DNA of 64,000 bases from Kitasatospora sp. GAS204B (GTDB lineage: Bacteria; Actinomycetota; Actinomycetes; Streptomycetales; Streptomycetaceae): assembly GCF_029892155.1 (NCBI RefSeq), contig NZ_JARZAG010000015.1, positions 1 to 64,000 of the forward strand, read 5' to 3'. A program made the translations under genes and the position numbers. Positions 34,611-42,867 of this stretch are shown one piece after another. The stretch's first letter is position 1. Each line of letters begins with the position of its first letter. The notes under the pieces are model-generated. The model did no database searches and was not told the origin of the DNA. It saw only the letters and a list, made by a program, of their open reading frames with translations.

Positions 34611-35638
34611 CGCGGCTCCTTCGACAGGGACGGCTCGGCACCGCCACGACCGCCGCCAGCACCACCGCCAGCACCACCGCGGGCACCGGCAGCGGGCGCG
34701 GCGGGAGCGTCCTCGGCCGGGTCGGCGGGCTCGGGCAGCCTGCCGACCCGGCTGCGGCGGTCCGCCTCCAGCAGGCGCGACAGCGGCTTGTGGGCGGCCA
34801 GCGACCGCATCCAGGCGATCACCGCGACGAACAGCGCGGCCAGTGCCGCCAGCACCAACTGCCCCTGGAGCGTGCCGTACGGCGCGGTGTACCGGTCGTT
34901 GAACGAACCGACCACGATCACCAGGAAGATGATCGTGACCAGCCAGCGGATGGTGGTCCGGTGCTTGGCCCGGTCGGCCTCGATCGCCCGCCGCTGGCGG
35001 ACCTCGTCACGCACCGACTCGGCCATGTCGGCCAGCGCCCGGCTCAACCCGGGCCCGCTGTCGCCGGCCCGCAGCAGCAGGGCGGCCAGCACCTTGTCCG
35101 CGGTGGCGTCGGCCAGGCTGTCGGCGAAGGCGCGCAGCGCGTCCTCGGCATTCCACCGGGACTGCAGCCGGGCGACCAGGTCCTCCACCTCGTCCTTCAG
35201 CGCGGCGGGCGCGGTGCGCCTGCTGGTGATCAGCGCCTGGTTGAGGCCGGTGCCCAGGAGCAGCACGTCGGAGAGCCGCTGGGTCCAGTCGGCAAGCGCT
35301 TCCAGCCGGACGATGTGCCGGGTGTCGGAGCGGGTGACCGCGAAGAGCCAGGGCAACCCGAAGATCACCAGCGGGACCAGCACGACGGTCACCGCAATCC
35401 GGCTGAACAGCCAGGTCAGCGGCCCGGCGACGAGCGAGAGCGCAAGCTGGATCCGGCGCAGCCGCACGACGCCGGGCGCGGGCACTCCCGGCGCGCCGTA
35501 CCAGAAGACGTGGGCGCGGGTGGCCAGCGGACTCGGCTCGGCCCGCTCGGTCCTGCCCCCCGCACCGGCCAGACCGGCCACCAGGGCGAGCAGGCCACCG
35601 ACCAGCAGCACTCCGCACAGCGCGTACAGCAGCATCAT
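34607..35638 (-). CDS. tadB: TadB-like type II/IV secretion inner-membrane protein
   Basis: A 343-residue GspF-fold protein. It begins with the hydrophobic MMLLYALCGVLLVGGLLALV; the T2SSF domain contains LEALADWTQRLSDVLLLGTGLNQALI and AFADSLADATADKVLAALLLRAGDSGPGLSRALADMAESVRDEVRQRRAIEADRAKHRTT; two C-terminal helices follow. The last 45 residues are a Pro/Gly/Ala-rich cytoplasmic tail. I start it at the ATG that overlaps the TadA stop (ATGA). It is a partner of TadC and of the TadA ATPase. One AAGCGCTT palindrome lies at 35291. Confidence 0.88.
   Translation of the reverse strand: MMLLYALCGVLLVGGLLALVAGLAGAGGRTERAEPSPLATRAHVFWYGAPGVPAPGVVRLRRIQLALSLVAGPLTWLFSRIAVTVVLVPLVIFGLPWLFAVTRSDTRHIVRLEALADWTQRLSDVLLLGTGLNQALITSRRTAPAALKDEVEDLVARLQSRWNAEDALRAFADSLADATADKVLAALLLRAGDSGPGLSRALADMAESVRDEVRQRRAIEADRAKHRTTIRWLVTIIFLVIVVGSFNDRYTAPYGTLQGQLVLAALAALFVAVIAWMRSLAAHKPLSRLLEADRRSRVGRLPEPADPAEDAPAAPAAGARGGAGGGAGGGRGGAEPSLSKEPR
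35291..35303. other. Intragenic AAGCGCTT palindrome
   Basis: GGCAAGCGCTTCC, 13-base form, inside tadB (encodes LEALADW with CTT for Leu). Confidence 0.5.
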
Positions 35639-37560
35639 CGCAAGCCTCCGATCCGCAGCGGCAGCGGCGCGCTCCAACTCCCGTACGCGGACTGCAGCAG
35701 CCCCGCGTCGAACCCGGCCCGGCGCAGGTCGTCCAGGCAGTTCGGCGGCGTGTGCGGAACGGCGCGCGGCTCGCCCAGGTCGGGGCGCGGGCCGAAGACG
35801 GTGTTCAGCGCGGGCCGGCCCTGCTCGCCGAGCCCGGTGATCTCCAGCACATGGGACACGAAGCGGTGCCGACGGCCGCCCACCGGGGTCTCGTCGACCA
35901 TCGAGACGTGCACGATCAGGTCGAGTGCGTTGGCCGTCAGCCGGTAGGCGAGGCTGTCGGTCATGTGCGCGCCGTACTCCAGGCAGAGTTCGGCGATCCG
36001 GTCCACCACCATGTGCGGACCGCGGGCGTGCAACGTGCACATCGACCCGCCCTCGCCGTTGGTCATCACCCGCAGCATCGGCACCACCTCGCCGGAGCGG
36101 ACCTCGCCGACGATGATCCGGGAAAGCGTCATCCGCAGTGCGGCCGGGATGAGTTCGCCGATCGTCAACTCGCCGGCGAGCTTGCCGTCGACCCGCTCGC
36201 CGTTGCCCTCGCGCGCCTCCATCGGGACCACCTGGCGCAGGTGGCCCAGGGTGTGCAGCCAGAGCTCGAACTCCGACTCCAGGGTGCCGATCCGCTCGTC
36301 CGGCGGGATCTCGGCCGCCATCGCGCGCAGCAGGCTGGTCTTGCCGACCCCCTGGGTACCGGTGATCATCACGTTCTTCCGGGCCCGGATCGCCGAGGCC
36401 AGGAAGGCGGCGATGGTCGAGTCCACGGTGCCGAGGTTCACCATGTCGGCGAGGGTGGCCGACGCGACCCGGTGCCGCCGGATCGCGACGTACGGGCGTG
36501 GGGTCACCTCGGTCAGCGCCTGCAAGCGCATTCCACCCTCCAGGCGCAGCGCCAGGGTGGGGTTGGCGGTGCTCAGGGTGCGCTCGCCGCCGCCGTGCTG
36601 ACGAGCCAAGTCCTGCAGCAGCTCGACCAGTTCGGCGTCGCTGTCGGCCACCGGGGGGACCTTGCGCAGCGGTTGGTGCACTCGGGAGACCCAGACGTCG
36701 TCGCAGCCGTTGATCAGGATGTTCTCGATCTCCGGGTCGTCCAGGTAGGGCTGCAGCCGCCCGGCCCGGAAGAGCAGGTCGAAGACGGCCTCGGCGAGCG
36801 CCCGGTCCTGCTCCCGGGTCGGGGGCACGCCGTGCAGCTGCGCGTGGTTGTCGGACCAGCGGGCCACGGCCTCCTCGATCAGTGCCCGCCCACGCTGCCG
36901 GCGGGTCGCACGATCGACGTCCGATCCCTGACCACCCGTCAACTTCGAAAGCTGATGGTGGAGTTCGTTCGCCACCTGCCGCTTCAGTTCACGGGCCACC
37001 CGGGTATCCACGGCGGGTGCGGTGCCCGGGCCCCACTGCTCGGGGACGGGGAGCGCGGGGAGACCCGCCGGGGACGCGGTGGGGGTTGGTGTCGGGACGG
37101 GGGGCGGCGTGGGAGTGGGGGGCGGCGTGGCGGTGGGCGTGGGGGGCATGGGAGGCATGGCCGACCAAGGCTGCCCGGCGGCGAGGTGGCCGGCCGTGGG
37201 AGCCGCCGGCCCCGGCACGCCGGCGCCCGGCGGCACCGGGCCGGGAGCGAGGCGCAGCGGCACGCCGGTGGCGGTGGCCGCCCCCGCGCTCGGCGCCACC
37301 TGGACCACCGGGGTCGGCCCAGGGCCGCCGAAGGTCGCGGCCCGGCGCACCCAGCCCGGGGCGGCCTCCTGCGCCGCGAAGCCGTCCGCCGTCACACCTG
37401 CAACCGCGCCGGCAGCCGCCGGGAACGGGCCGCCGGGCGCGAACGGCCCGACCCCCGAGTCACGTTGCGGCGCCGACGGCGGCGCCGGCTGTTGCTGTTG
37501 CTGGAACTCGGCCGGATCAGCCGGGGCTGTGGATCGGTCACGCATGGGGCTACCGCGCAC
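35635..37560 (-). CDS. tadA: TadA/CpaF pilus assembly ATPase
   Basis: A 641-residue CpaF-type secretion ATPase that powers Flp pilus assembly. Residues 1-210 are a Pro/Ala/Thr-rich extension with a glutamine run, absent from most CpaF proteins. The N-domain starts KRQVANELHHQLSKL. The ATPase core has Walker A GTQGVGKTS (near residue 405), an Asp box with TLESEFELWLHTLG, Walker B RIIVGEVRSGEV and a His box with GGSMCTLHARGPHMVVDRIAELC. The GTG at 37560 is supported by GGGGGAGG; it overlaps the TadZ gene by 11 bases. An ATG 15 bases downstream is an alternative. One degenerate AAGCGC palindrome is inside. Confidence 0.92.
   Translation of the reverse strand: MRGSPMRDRSTAPADPAEFQQQQQPAPPSAPQRDSGVGPFAPGGPFPAAAGAVAGVTADGFAAQEAAPGWVRRAATFGGPGPTPVVQVAPSAGAATATGVPLRLAPGPVPPGAGVPGPAAPTAGHLAAGQPWSAMPPMPPTPTATPPPTPTPPPVPTPTPTASPAGLPALPVPEQWGPGTAPAVDTRVARELKRQVANELHHQLSKLTGGQGSDVDRATRRQRGRALIEEAVARWSDNHAQLHGVPPTREQDRALAEAVFDLLFRAGRLQPYLDDPEIENILINGCDDVWVSRVHQPLRKVPPVADSDAELVELLQDLARQHGGGERTLSTANPTLALRLEGGMRLQALTEVTPRPYVAIRRHRVASATLADMVNLGTVDSTIAAFLASAIRARKNVMITGTQGVGKTSLLRAMAAEIPPDERIGTLESEFELWLHTLGHLRQVVPMEAREGNGERVDGKLAGELTIGELIPAALRMTLSRIIVGEVRSGEVVPMLRVMTNGEGGSMCTLHARGPHMVVDRIAELCLEYGAHMTDSLAYRLTANALDLIVHVSMVDETPVGGRRHRFVSHVLEITGLGEQGRPALNTVFGPRPDLGEPRAVPHTPPNCLDDLRRAGFDAGLLQSAYGSWSAPLPLRIGGLR
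36521..36534. other. Intragenic palindrome, degenerate
   Basis: TGCAAGCGCATTCC inside tadA, two changes from the GGnAAGCGCTTnCC consensus. Confidence 0.3.
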
Positions 37561-38980
37561 GGAGGACCTCCCCCTGAGTCTCGGCTTCCTCGGTCGGGCC
37601 CGGGAACGGCTCGGGGGCCGCCGGGTGCGGCGCTATCCCGGCCAGCGGCGGATACGACTGCCCTGGCGGCACCGGCCCGGGCACCACCTGCACCGGACCG
37701 GCCGATGGCACGTAGACCTGCCCCACCGGCGACGCGAACGCCTGACCACCGGGCGCCGGTTCGGGGAACGCCGGCGCCGGGTACGTCGGTTCGGGGAACG
37801 GCAGCGCCGGGTACATCGGTTCCAGACGCGCCGGCTCCGGGTACGGCGGCGCCGCATACGCCGGTGGCATGTGCCCGGGCTGCGCAGGCGCCGGCGGCAC
37901 CGGGGCCGACCACACCGGGGCCGGCGCCACCGGCGCGACCGCCGCAGGCTGGTACGGCTGCTGGTACTCCGGCGGCACGAAGACCTCCCCGGACGGCGGC
38001 GCGTACGGCTGCCGGTAACCGTCCCCCTGGTCGATCGAGGTCATCGCCGCACCCGCGTAGTCGGGCGACTGCCGCTCCGGCGCCACCCCCCAACCGGCGC
38101 CGGCCGCCGGCATCGGCACGCCGGCATCGCCGACCGCACCGACCGTACCGACAAACAACTCTGACGGCTCATCAGCGATCAGTGGCACCAGCCGGCTCAA
38201 CCGCGCCCGGCGCTGCTCGACCAGACCCTGGATCCGGTCCGCCGCCGTCCGCGCGGTGCGCATCAGCTCCGACCTGATGAACCGTCGATCGGTACTGTCC
38301 CCACCGTCCGAGAGCACCCGGGCGGTGCGGACCGCGTACGGGAGCACGCCGAGGACCGGCAGGTCGAGTTGACGCGTGACGTCGGCCGCCGGATACGGAC
38401 CCTCGGCGATCAGCAGCAGCCCGAGTGCGTCGCCACCGGTACCCGCGCTCTCCAAGTCCTCGCGCAGCGCGGCCAGTCGCGGGCGGGCCGCACTGAGACC
38501 GCGCAGCGTGGTGCGGACGGTGGCGACCACCGCGTCGGCCCGCCGGGCCAGCACCGCGCCGGCGCCGAACGCGCCCGAGCGGCCGAGGTCCAGCAGCACG
38601 TCGTACCCCTGCGAGTCGAGCGCGTGGAGTTCCTCGACCAACGGTTCCCAGGTGTAGGCGAGCCCGGCGGCCTGGGCGGGATCGGTCAGCCCCGGCAGCA
38701 GCAGCCGGCTGCCCTCCCCGTCCGGCGAGATGTCGATCAGCTGGTCCCAGAGGCTCTGCGCGAGCAGCCCGCGCCGGTCGGCGACCGCCAGGTTGCGCAG
38801 CCCGTAGACCGCCTCGACCCGGCCCTCCAGGGCACCGGCCAGCACGGCGCCGCCGTCCGGGTCGCACTCGGCCAGCAACATCTTGCGGCCTGCCGCCAGC
38901 GGCCAGGCGAGCAGCAGGGCCAGCGCCGAGGTGGTGGCACCGGGGGCGCCCAGGCCGCCGGTCACCGCGATCACGGCCAT
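37550..38980 (-). CDS. tadZ: TadZ/CpaE-like MinD-family protein with atypical P-loop
   Basis: A 476-residue protein. The N-terminal 260 residues have the ParA/MinD fold: MAVIAVTGGLGAPGATTSAL (deviant Walker A with no lysine in the KGGxGKT positions), LLAECDPDGGAV (switch I), DVLLDLGRSGAFGAGAVLARRADAVVAT (Walker B). The missing lysine suggests weak or no ATP hydrolysis, as reported for several TadZ proteins. Residues 300-470 are low complexity with repeated Pro-Glu-Pro/Tyr-Pro hexads. In Tad systems this protein localises the machinery at a pole. The ATG overlaps the stop of the SAF-domain gene by one base. Confidence 0.82.
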   Translation of the reverse strand: MAVIAVTGGLGAPGATTSALALLLAWPLAAGRKMLLAECDPDGGAVLAGALEGRVEAVYGLRNLAVADRRGLLAQSLWDQLIDISPDGEGSRLLLPGLTDPAQAAGLAYTWEPLVEELHALDSQGYDVLLDLGRSGAFGAGAVLARRADAVVATVRTTLRGLSAARPRLAALREDLESAGTGGDALGLLLIAEGPYPAADVTRQLDLPVLGVLPYAVRTARVLSDGGDSTDRRFIRSELMRTARTAADRIQGLVEQRRARLSRLVPLIADEPSELFVGTVGAVGDAGVPMPAAGAGWGVAPERQSPDYAGAAMTSIDQGDGYRQPYAPPSGEVFVPPEYQQPYQPAAVAPVAPAPVWSAPVPPAPAQPGHMPPAYAAPPYPEPARLEPMYPALPFPEPTYPAPAFPEPAPGGQAFASPVGQVYVPSAGPVQVVPGPVPPGQSYPPLAGIAPHPAAPEPFPGPTEEAETQGEVLRAR

Positions 38981-39852
38981 CAGGCGCTCCCTGCGGCGCG
39001 CGAACCGGCGGGCACCGGACTCCCGGTCGGCGAGGTGAAGGAACCGGACGACGCCGACGAACCGGACGACGCCGACGAACCGGACGGCGCGCCCGACGCG
39101 CCGGTCTTCGGCGCCAGGATCACCTGGTACCTGCCGGCCGCCGCCCAGGTCGCCAAGGTCGGCGCCTGGCTGGGCGGCACCGCGACGTCGATCACCTGGC
39201 TGCCGTCGCCACCGGCCTTGCCGAGCTGGGCGACCACCGCGTTCATCGTCACGGGGCCCGCTGAGGCGCCACCGGAGCCGGTCGTGGGCTGGTCGCCGCC
39301 GATCAGCACGATGACGATCTGCTGCCCCACCTGGACGCCCTCGGCGGGCAGTTGGGACGTGTGCACGGGCAGGCCGACCTCTTGCATGCCGGGCTGCACC
39401 ACCAGGTCCCTGGTCAGGTCGGCCGCCAGCAGCAGCGAGCCCTGGTGCAGGTCGGTGGTGGCCCGCTGGCCGACCGCCAGGCTCAGATCGGCGGCGGTCA
39501 CCGGTGCCAGCGCCGGGTCACTGGCGATCCGGGCCACCACCAGATCGTCACTGGTAAGCGCTTTCCCGTACGGCACGTCCCGGGCCAGCGCCAGCACCGC
39601 GATCCGCTGTCCGGTGCTGTTGTAGAGCACCGCACCGCCGAGCCCGCCGGCCGCGACCAGCGCCGCCGCCATCGCGATCACGGCAGGCCGACGCCGCCGG
39701 GCCCGTAGCGACCGCGACGGGGCGAGCGGCCCGGGCCGGGCCTCGGCACGCACCGTCGCGGGAGGCGCGGAAGTCGCGGCCGCCTGGTCCTGGCCGTAGC
39801 CGGCGGCTCCCGGTGCGCCGAGGGTCGGCGACGAGAAGGTGCGGTTCTCCAT
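38980..39852 (-). CDS. SAF-domain protein (RcpC/CpaB-like)
   Basis: A 290-residue protein starting at the ATG that gives MENRTFSSPTLGAPGAAGYG. A basic stretch RSLRARRRRP leads into one transmembrane helix (VIAMAAALVAAGGLGGAVLY), then the SAF domain: VLALARDVPYGKALTSDDLVVARIASD and VGQRATTDLHQGSLLLAADL. The C-terminal tail is Ser/Gly-rich and includes a duplicated SSASSG stretch. CpaB/RcpC proteins stabilise the pilus channel in Gram-negatives; here it would be a membrane-anchored extracytoplasmic wall component. It carries one exact palindrome at 39553. The preceding gene ends 59 bases upstream. Confidence 0.8.
   Translation of the reverse strand: MENRTFSSPTLGAPGAAGYGQDQAAATSAPPATVRAEARPGPLAPSRSLRARRRRPAVIAMAAALVAAGGLGGAVLYNSTGQRIAVLALARDVPYGKALTSDDLVVARIASDPALAPVTAADLSLAVGQRATTDLHQGSLLLAADLTRDLVVQPGMQEVGLPVHTSQLPAEGVQVGQQIVIVLIGGDQPTTGSGGASAGPVTMNAVVAQLGKAGGDGSQVIDVAVPPSQAPTLATWAAAGRYQVILAPKTGASGAPSGSSASSGSSASSGSFTSPTGSPVPAGSRAAGSA
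39046..39081. repeat. Two exact 18-bp tandem copies in the SAF gene
   Basis: GGACGACGCCGACGAACC occurs twice in tandem with partial units on both sides. It is in frame and adds the SSASSG repeats of the C-terminal tail. Confidence 0.8.
39553..39566. other. Intragenic GGnAAGCGCTTnCC palindrome
   Basis: GGTAAGCGCTTTCC, exact consensus match inside the SAF-domain gene (encodes GKALT with AAA for Lys and CTT for Leu). It is the last member of the set; none follows between 39.6 and 64 kb. Confidence 0.55.
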
Positions 39853-39911
39853 CGGACTTCGGCCTTCCTGACGAGCGGGGACGAGCGGGGCGAACATGTT
39901 TGGGGTGACTG

Positions 39912-40928
39912 CTAGTTGAGTACCTGGAGGCCGCTGACCTGGAGCGCCATCGGGTTGCTGGAGACCGAGACCTGCACCGGCCCCCAGGGCTCGCCGCCGT
40001 TGATCATGTCCTGGGTGTGGACCGTCCAGGTCTGGGTGACGACCAGCGAGAAGCTGCCCGCCGGCACCCCCGAAGCACCGGCCGACGCCTTCGCCGTGGG
40101 CGCGGGCGAGCCGGACGCGTTCACCGACAGCGAGCCGAAGGTCGCCAGGCAGGCGTCCGCCGGCGGGTTCTGCTCCAGCCCCGGCTGGTACGGGTGTCCG
40201 GCGCCCTTGCCCGGGCAATCCACCACTGCCTCCTTACCGGTGGCCGGATCGCGGTAGCCGAGGTCCCAGGACACGTCGGTCAGGGTGGCGGTGGCGTCGA
40301 CCGAGACGCCGTCCAGCGAGGCGTTGATGGTCATCGGGCCCACCGTCTCGGCCTGCGTGCCGTTCGGGACGTCGTACCAGAGCCAGACCGGCACCCCGAC
40401 CAGTGCCTGGCCGGTCGGCGCGCTGTGCGGTGTGGGCTGGAGGAACGGGAGCTTCTTGAACGCGATCAGGGCGACCGTCGCGGGGGAGGGCGGCGGTGCG
40501 CCGATGTTCGGCGGCTTGTTCAGGAACTTGGTGGACACGGTCCCGTCGACGCAGCTGACCAGGTAGACCGAGCCGTCGTTCGGGCTGTTGCCGCCCCAGG
40601 ACTTGTCGTCGGCCGGCGGCTGCGGGTCCTCCGGCGTTTCGTAGCAGCCGTGTTCGCTGTCGAACCACCCCAGGTCAGCGTCCCAGCACGGGTACTGCTG
40701 CTTGTTGAACGTGCAGGTCGCCTCGCCGCCCCCGGAGCCGGGCGATCCGGTCGGTCCGCCGGTCGAGCCGGGGCTCCCCGGAACTCCGACCACCAGGCAG
40801 ATCGCCTGGACCACGCAGGGATTGAGCCCCCCCGTCGGCGTGGCCGCCTGCGCGGGGATCGTCGCCGCGGCCACCAGGCCGATCGGCAGCAGTAGTTGGC
40901 CAAGGAATCGACGCATTGTGCTCAGCAT
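39912..40928 (-). CDS. Secreted protein of the Tad locus
   Basis: A 338-residue exported protein of unknown function. The signal peptide spans residues 1-27 (MLSTMRRFLGQLLLPIGLVA, cleavage after AQA). Eight or so cysteines occur in the mature part (CVVQAICLV, EATCTFNKQQYPCWDADLGW, HGCYETPED, VSCVDGTVS, VVDCPGKGAG, DACLATFG), suggesting disulfides. A Gly/Ser/Pro linker follows the first pair. The ATG at 40928 overlaps the lipoprotein gene by seven bases; an ATG 12 bases downstream is an alternative start. Its place between the lipoprotein and the SAF protein suggests a role in the extracytoplasmic part of the pilus machinery. Confidence 0.75.
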   Translation of the reverse strand: MLSTMRRFLGQLLLPIGLVAAATIPAQAATPTGGLNPCVVQAICLVVGVPGSPGSTGGPTGSPGSGGGEATCTFNKQQYPCWDADLGWFDSEHGCYETPEDPQPPADDKSWGGNSPNDGSVYLVSCVDGTVSTKFLNKPPNIGAPPPSPATVALIAFKKLPFLQPTPHSAPTGQALVGVPVWLWYDVPNGTQAETVGPMTINASLDGVSVDATATLTDVSWDLGYRDPATGKEAVVDCPGKGAGHPYQPGLEQNPPADACLATFGSLSVNASGSPAPTAKASAGASGVPAGSFSLVVTQTWTVHTQDMINGGEPWGPVQVSVSSNPMALQVSGLQVLN

Positions 40929-41623
40929 GTCCGGCCCGCCTCGCGATTGAACTCGAACACCATCCAGAAACTTCCGTCCAACCGCAGCACGGCCTGCGCC
41001 GGATATCGGGTCAGCCGCTGCGGTGCGTCCTTCAGCGAGCCGTCCCCGGCATCGGCCTGATGCCAGCCGGAGACGTCCACGCAGTCCTCGATCACCGCGC
41101 TCTGCGACGAGCCGTTCAGATCGAGGCTCTGCACCACGGGAGAAAGCACCGGCTTTCCGGTCATCACCAACTTGGCAGCGTGCAGCGAATGAAGGCTCAG
41201 CAGGATGTTTCCGAGTGCGGTCCCGTTGGAATAGACCCTGGCTTGGGCGCCGTTCGGATCGGCTCCCGAGTAGGCCGCCACCTGTGCGGCCCACCAGTCC
41301 TGATACGTGCTCAGCACCACTCGGCCGACCGCCCCCGGCGCCCCCGTGGTGGGCGCGACACTCCCTTTCGACGCCCCGCCCGAGGACCCGCTCGCGGCGG
41401 CACCCGGCCCCCCGGCCGTACCTGTGCCCGCCGCACCGCCGGACGGTCCCGGAGTCGGCAGCAGCCCCCCGCCGACCGCATCTGCCCCACCGGGCGCACT
41501 CGTTGAAAGCGACCCCGCCACCCCCGGCGAACTCCCCGCGCAGCCGGCCACGAAAAGCGTGAGCAGAACCGCCGCACCGACCCCGACCGCCCGTCGGCGT
41601 AAGAAAGCCCTGTAACGGCGCAT
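40922..41623 (-). CDS. Lipoprotein of the Tad locus
   Basis: A 233-residue predicted lipoprotein. It begins MRRYRAFLRRRAVGVGAAVL and reaches a lipobox LFVAGC at residues 23-28. About 70 residues of Ser/Gly/Pro/Ala linker follow, then a folded domain from WWAAQVAAYSGADPN to the end with two cysteines (EDCVDVSGW and the C-terminal Cys). The domain resembles the small NTF2-like extracellular domains of actinomycete lipoproteins, but I cannot name a family. The ATG follows AGGTGGGG. It overlaps the next gene, so the two are probably translated together. Confidence 0.78.
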   Translation of the reverse strand: MRRYRAFLRRRAVGVGAAVLLTLFVAGCAGSSPGVAGSLSTSAPGGADAVGGGLLPTPGPSGGAAGTGTAGGPGAAASGSSGGASKGSVAPTTGAPGAVGRVVLSTYQDWWAAQVAAYSGADPNGAQARVYSNGTALGNILLSLHSLHAAKLVMTGKPVLSPVVQSLDLNGSSQSAVIEDCVDVSGWHQADAGDGSLKDAPQRLTRYPAQAVLRLDGSFWMVFEFNREAGRTC

Positions 41624-41756
41624 AGCCCCACCTAGTCGCGACCACCCGACCCGGCCCCGAAGTTGGCAGAAAACACCTGCCGGCTGCCGAAGTGCGGTGT
41701 GGGGCACGATTCTTCGCCAACCCCACCACGTACGGCAACACCTTGGGCCCCTGACC

Positions 41757-42653
41757 TTACGCGGAAGGCGGATCCGTTGGGGCACTTTCGCGCCACAGAA
41801 CAGCCAACAGTTCTTCGGAAACCGACAATCCGGCCAGCGCACCGCGCACCGCGGCCCGATTTCGCAGCAACAACCGGCCACCCGAAGGGGGGACCAGCAG
41901 GCGCGCTTCCAGGCCTGACGCCAGTTCACCCCACGCCAGCTCGGCGGCGACGGTGGGTTGCAGCTCAGCCGGCGCGAGCGCGGGGGGCGCGCTCGGCACC
42001 CCGCGCTCCAGCACTCGCCCGAGCGCCCAGCTGAACGACCCCTCACCACCCGGCAGCACCGCCGAGCGCCCCCGCCGCCCCCCGGGGTAGGGACCGACCC
42101 GCCCCCAGAGCGGCACCCGCGAGTGGGCCAGCAGCTCCGCCACCCCCTGCTCGCCGTCCAGCCCGCCGATCGCCGCCCAGGTGTCCGGCGCGGCCACCAC
42201 GTCGACCAGCAGCAAGGCCTCCTCCTGCGCGCCGTGCACCATGCAGCTGACCACCCAGTCCCAGGCCAGCCCCCGCCGGTAGGCGTTTTCCGGGGTGCTG
42301 CCGCCGGTCACCAGCGCCAACCGGCGACCGCGCGGGTCGGCGACCAGCTGCCCGAGCAGGCAGACCACCAGCCAGCGGCTCTCCTGCCGGGCCGCCTCAC
42401 GCAGCGCGGTCAGCATGGTGTTCGCATCGGCCTCCGGCGGCACCACGGTCACCCGGCAGCCCCGGTTGCCGGTGTCGAAGCAGACCGGCGGCAGCGCCTG
42501 GGCGAGTACCTGTGCCCCGTGCGCCGCCTGGGCCGAGCCGCCGTAACTGCGCTCCGGCCCGCCGTTCGCACCTATCACCACCAGGTCGACACCGCCGGAC
42601 GGCCCGGTGGCAGCCGCATCCGTCCCTCTGACACCCACGCCCACACCCGTCAC
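41757..42653 (-). CDS. Small pseudo-caspase-like protein heading the Tad locus
   Basis: A 298-residue protein, starting at a GTG with AAGAGGGG upstream. It has the same core as the 704-residue protein at 18960-21074: DLVVIGANGG, RWLVVCLLGQLVADPRGRRL, GLAWDWVVSCMV, ALLLVDVVAAPDTW and GSFSWALGRVLERGVPS. The order matches caspase-fold CHAT/C14 proteins, but the catalytic histidine position is Gln102 and the cysteine position reads VDVVAAP, so it should be catalytically dead. The last 60 residues are helical (LSVSEELLAVLWRES). It is the first gene of the minus-strand Tad run, 133 bases before the lipoprotein. Function unknown. Confidence 0.7.
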   Translation of the reverse strand: MTGVGVGVRGTDAAATGPSGGVDLVVIGANGGPERSYGGSAQAAHGAQVLAQALPPVCFDTGNRGCRVTVVPPEADANTMLTALREAARQESRWLVVCLLGQLVADPRGRRLALVTGGSTPENAYRRGLAWDWVVSCMVHGAQEEALLLVDVVAAPDTWAAIGGLDGEQGVAELLAHSRVPLWGRVGPYPGGRRGRSAVLPGGEGSFSWALGRVLERGVPSAPPALAPAELQPTVAAELAWGELASGLEARLLVPPSGGRLLLRNRAAVRGALAGLSVSEELLAVLWRESAPTDPPSA

Positions 42654-42867
42654 TGCCGCACCCCTCTTAGCCGTACTCGTCCCCGTTGGTCGCCACTCTG
42701 CCGCACCGGTCCGCCTTGACGTGCGGGTATCCACCCGCAGCCGGCCCGCTCGCCCCCTGGTGCCGGCCGCACACCCCCGCCGCCGCACCCGGACAGCCGA
42801 GCTGTCGCCCCGGGTCCGGGACCATGGGCCCTACTGGCCCGCCCGCGAGGAGCGCACCATCGGGTTT
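42654..42867. promoter_or_regulatory. Divergent promoter region, Tad locus / PNPOx-like gene
   Basis: This 214-base gap should hold the promoter of the Tad operon. No palindrome or clear -10 element stands out, and no member of the AAGCGCTT set lies here. Confidence 0.35.
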
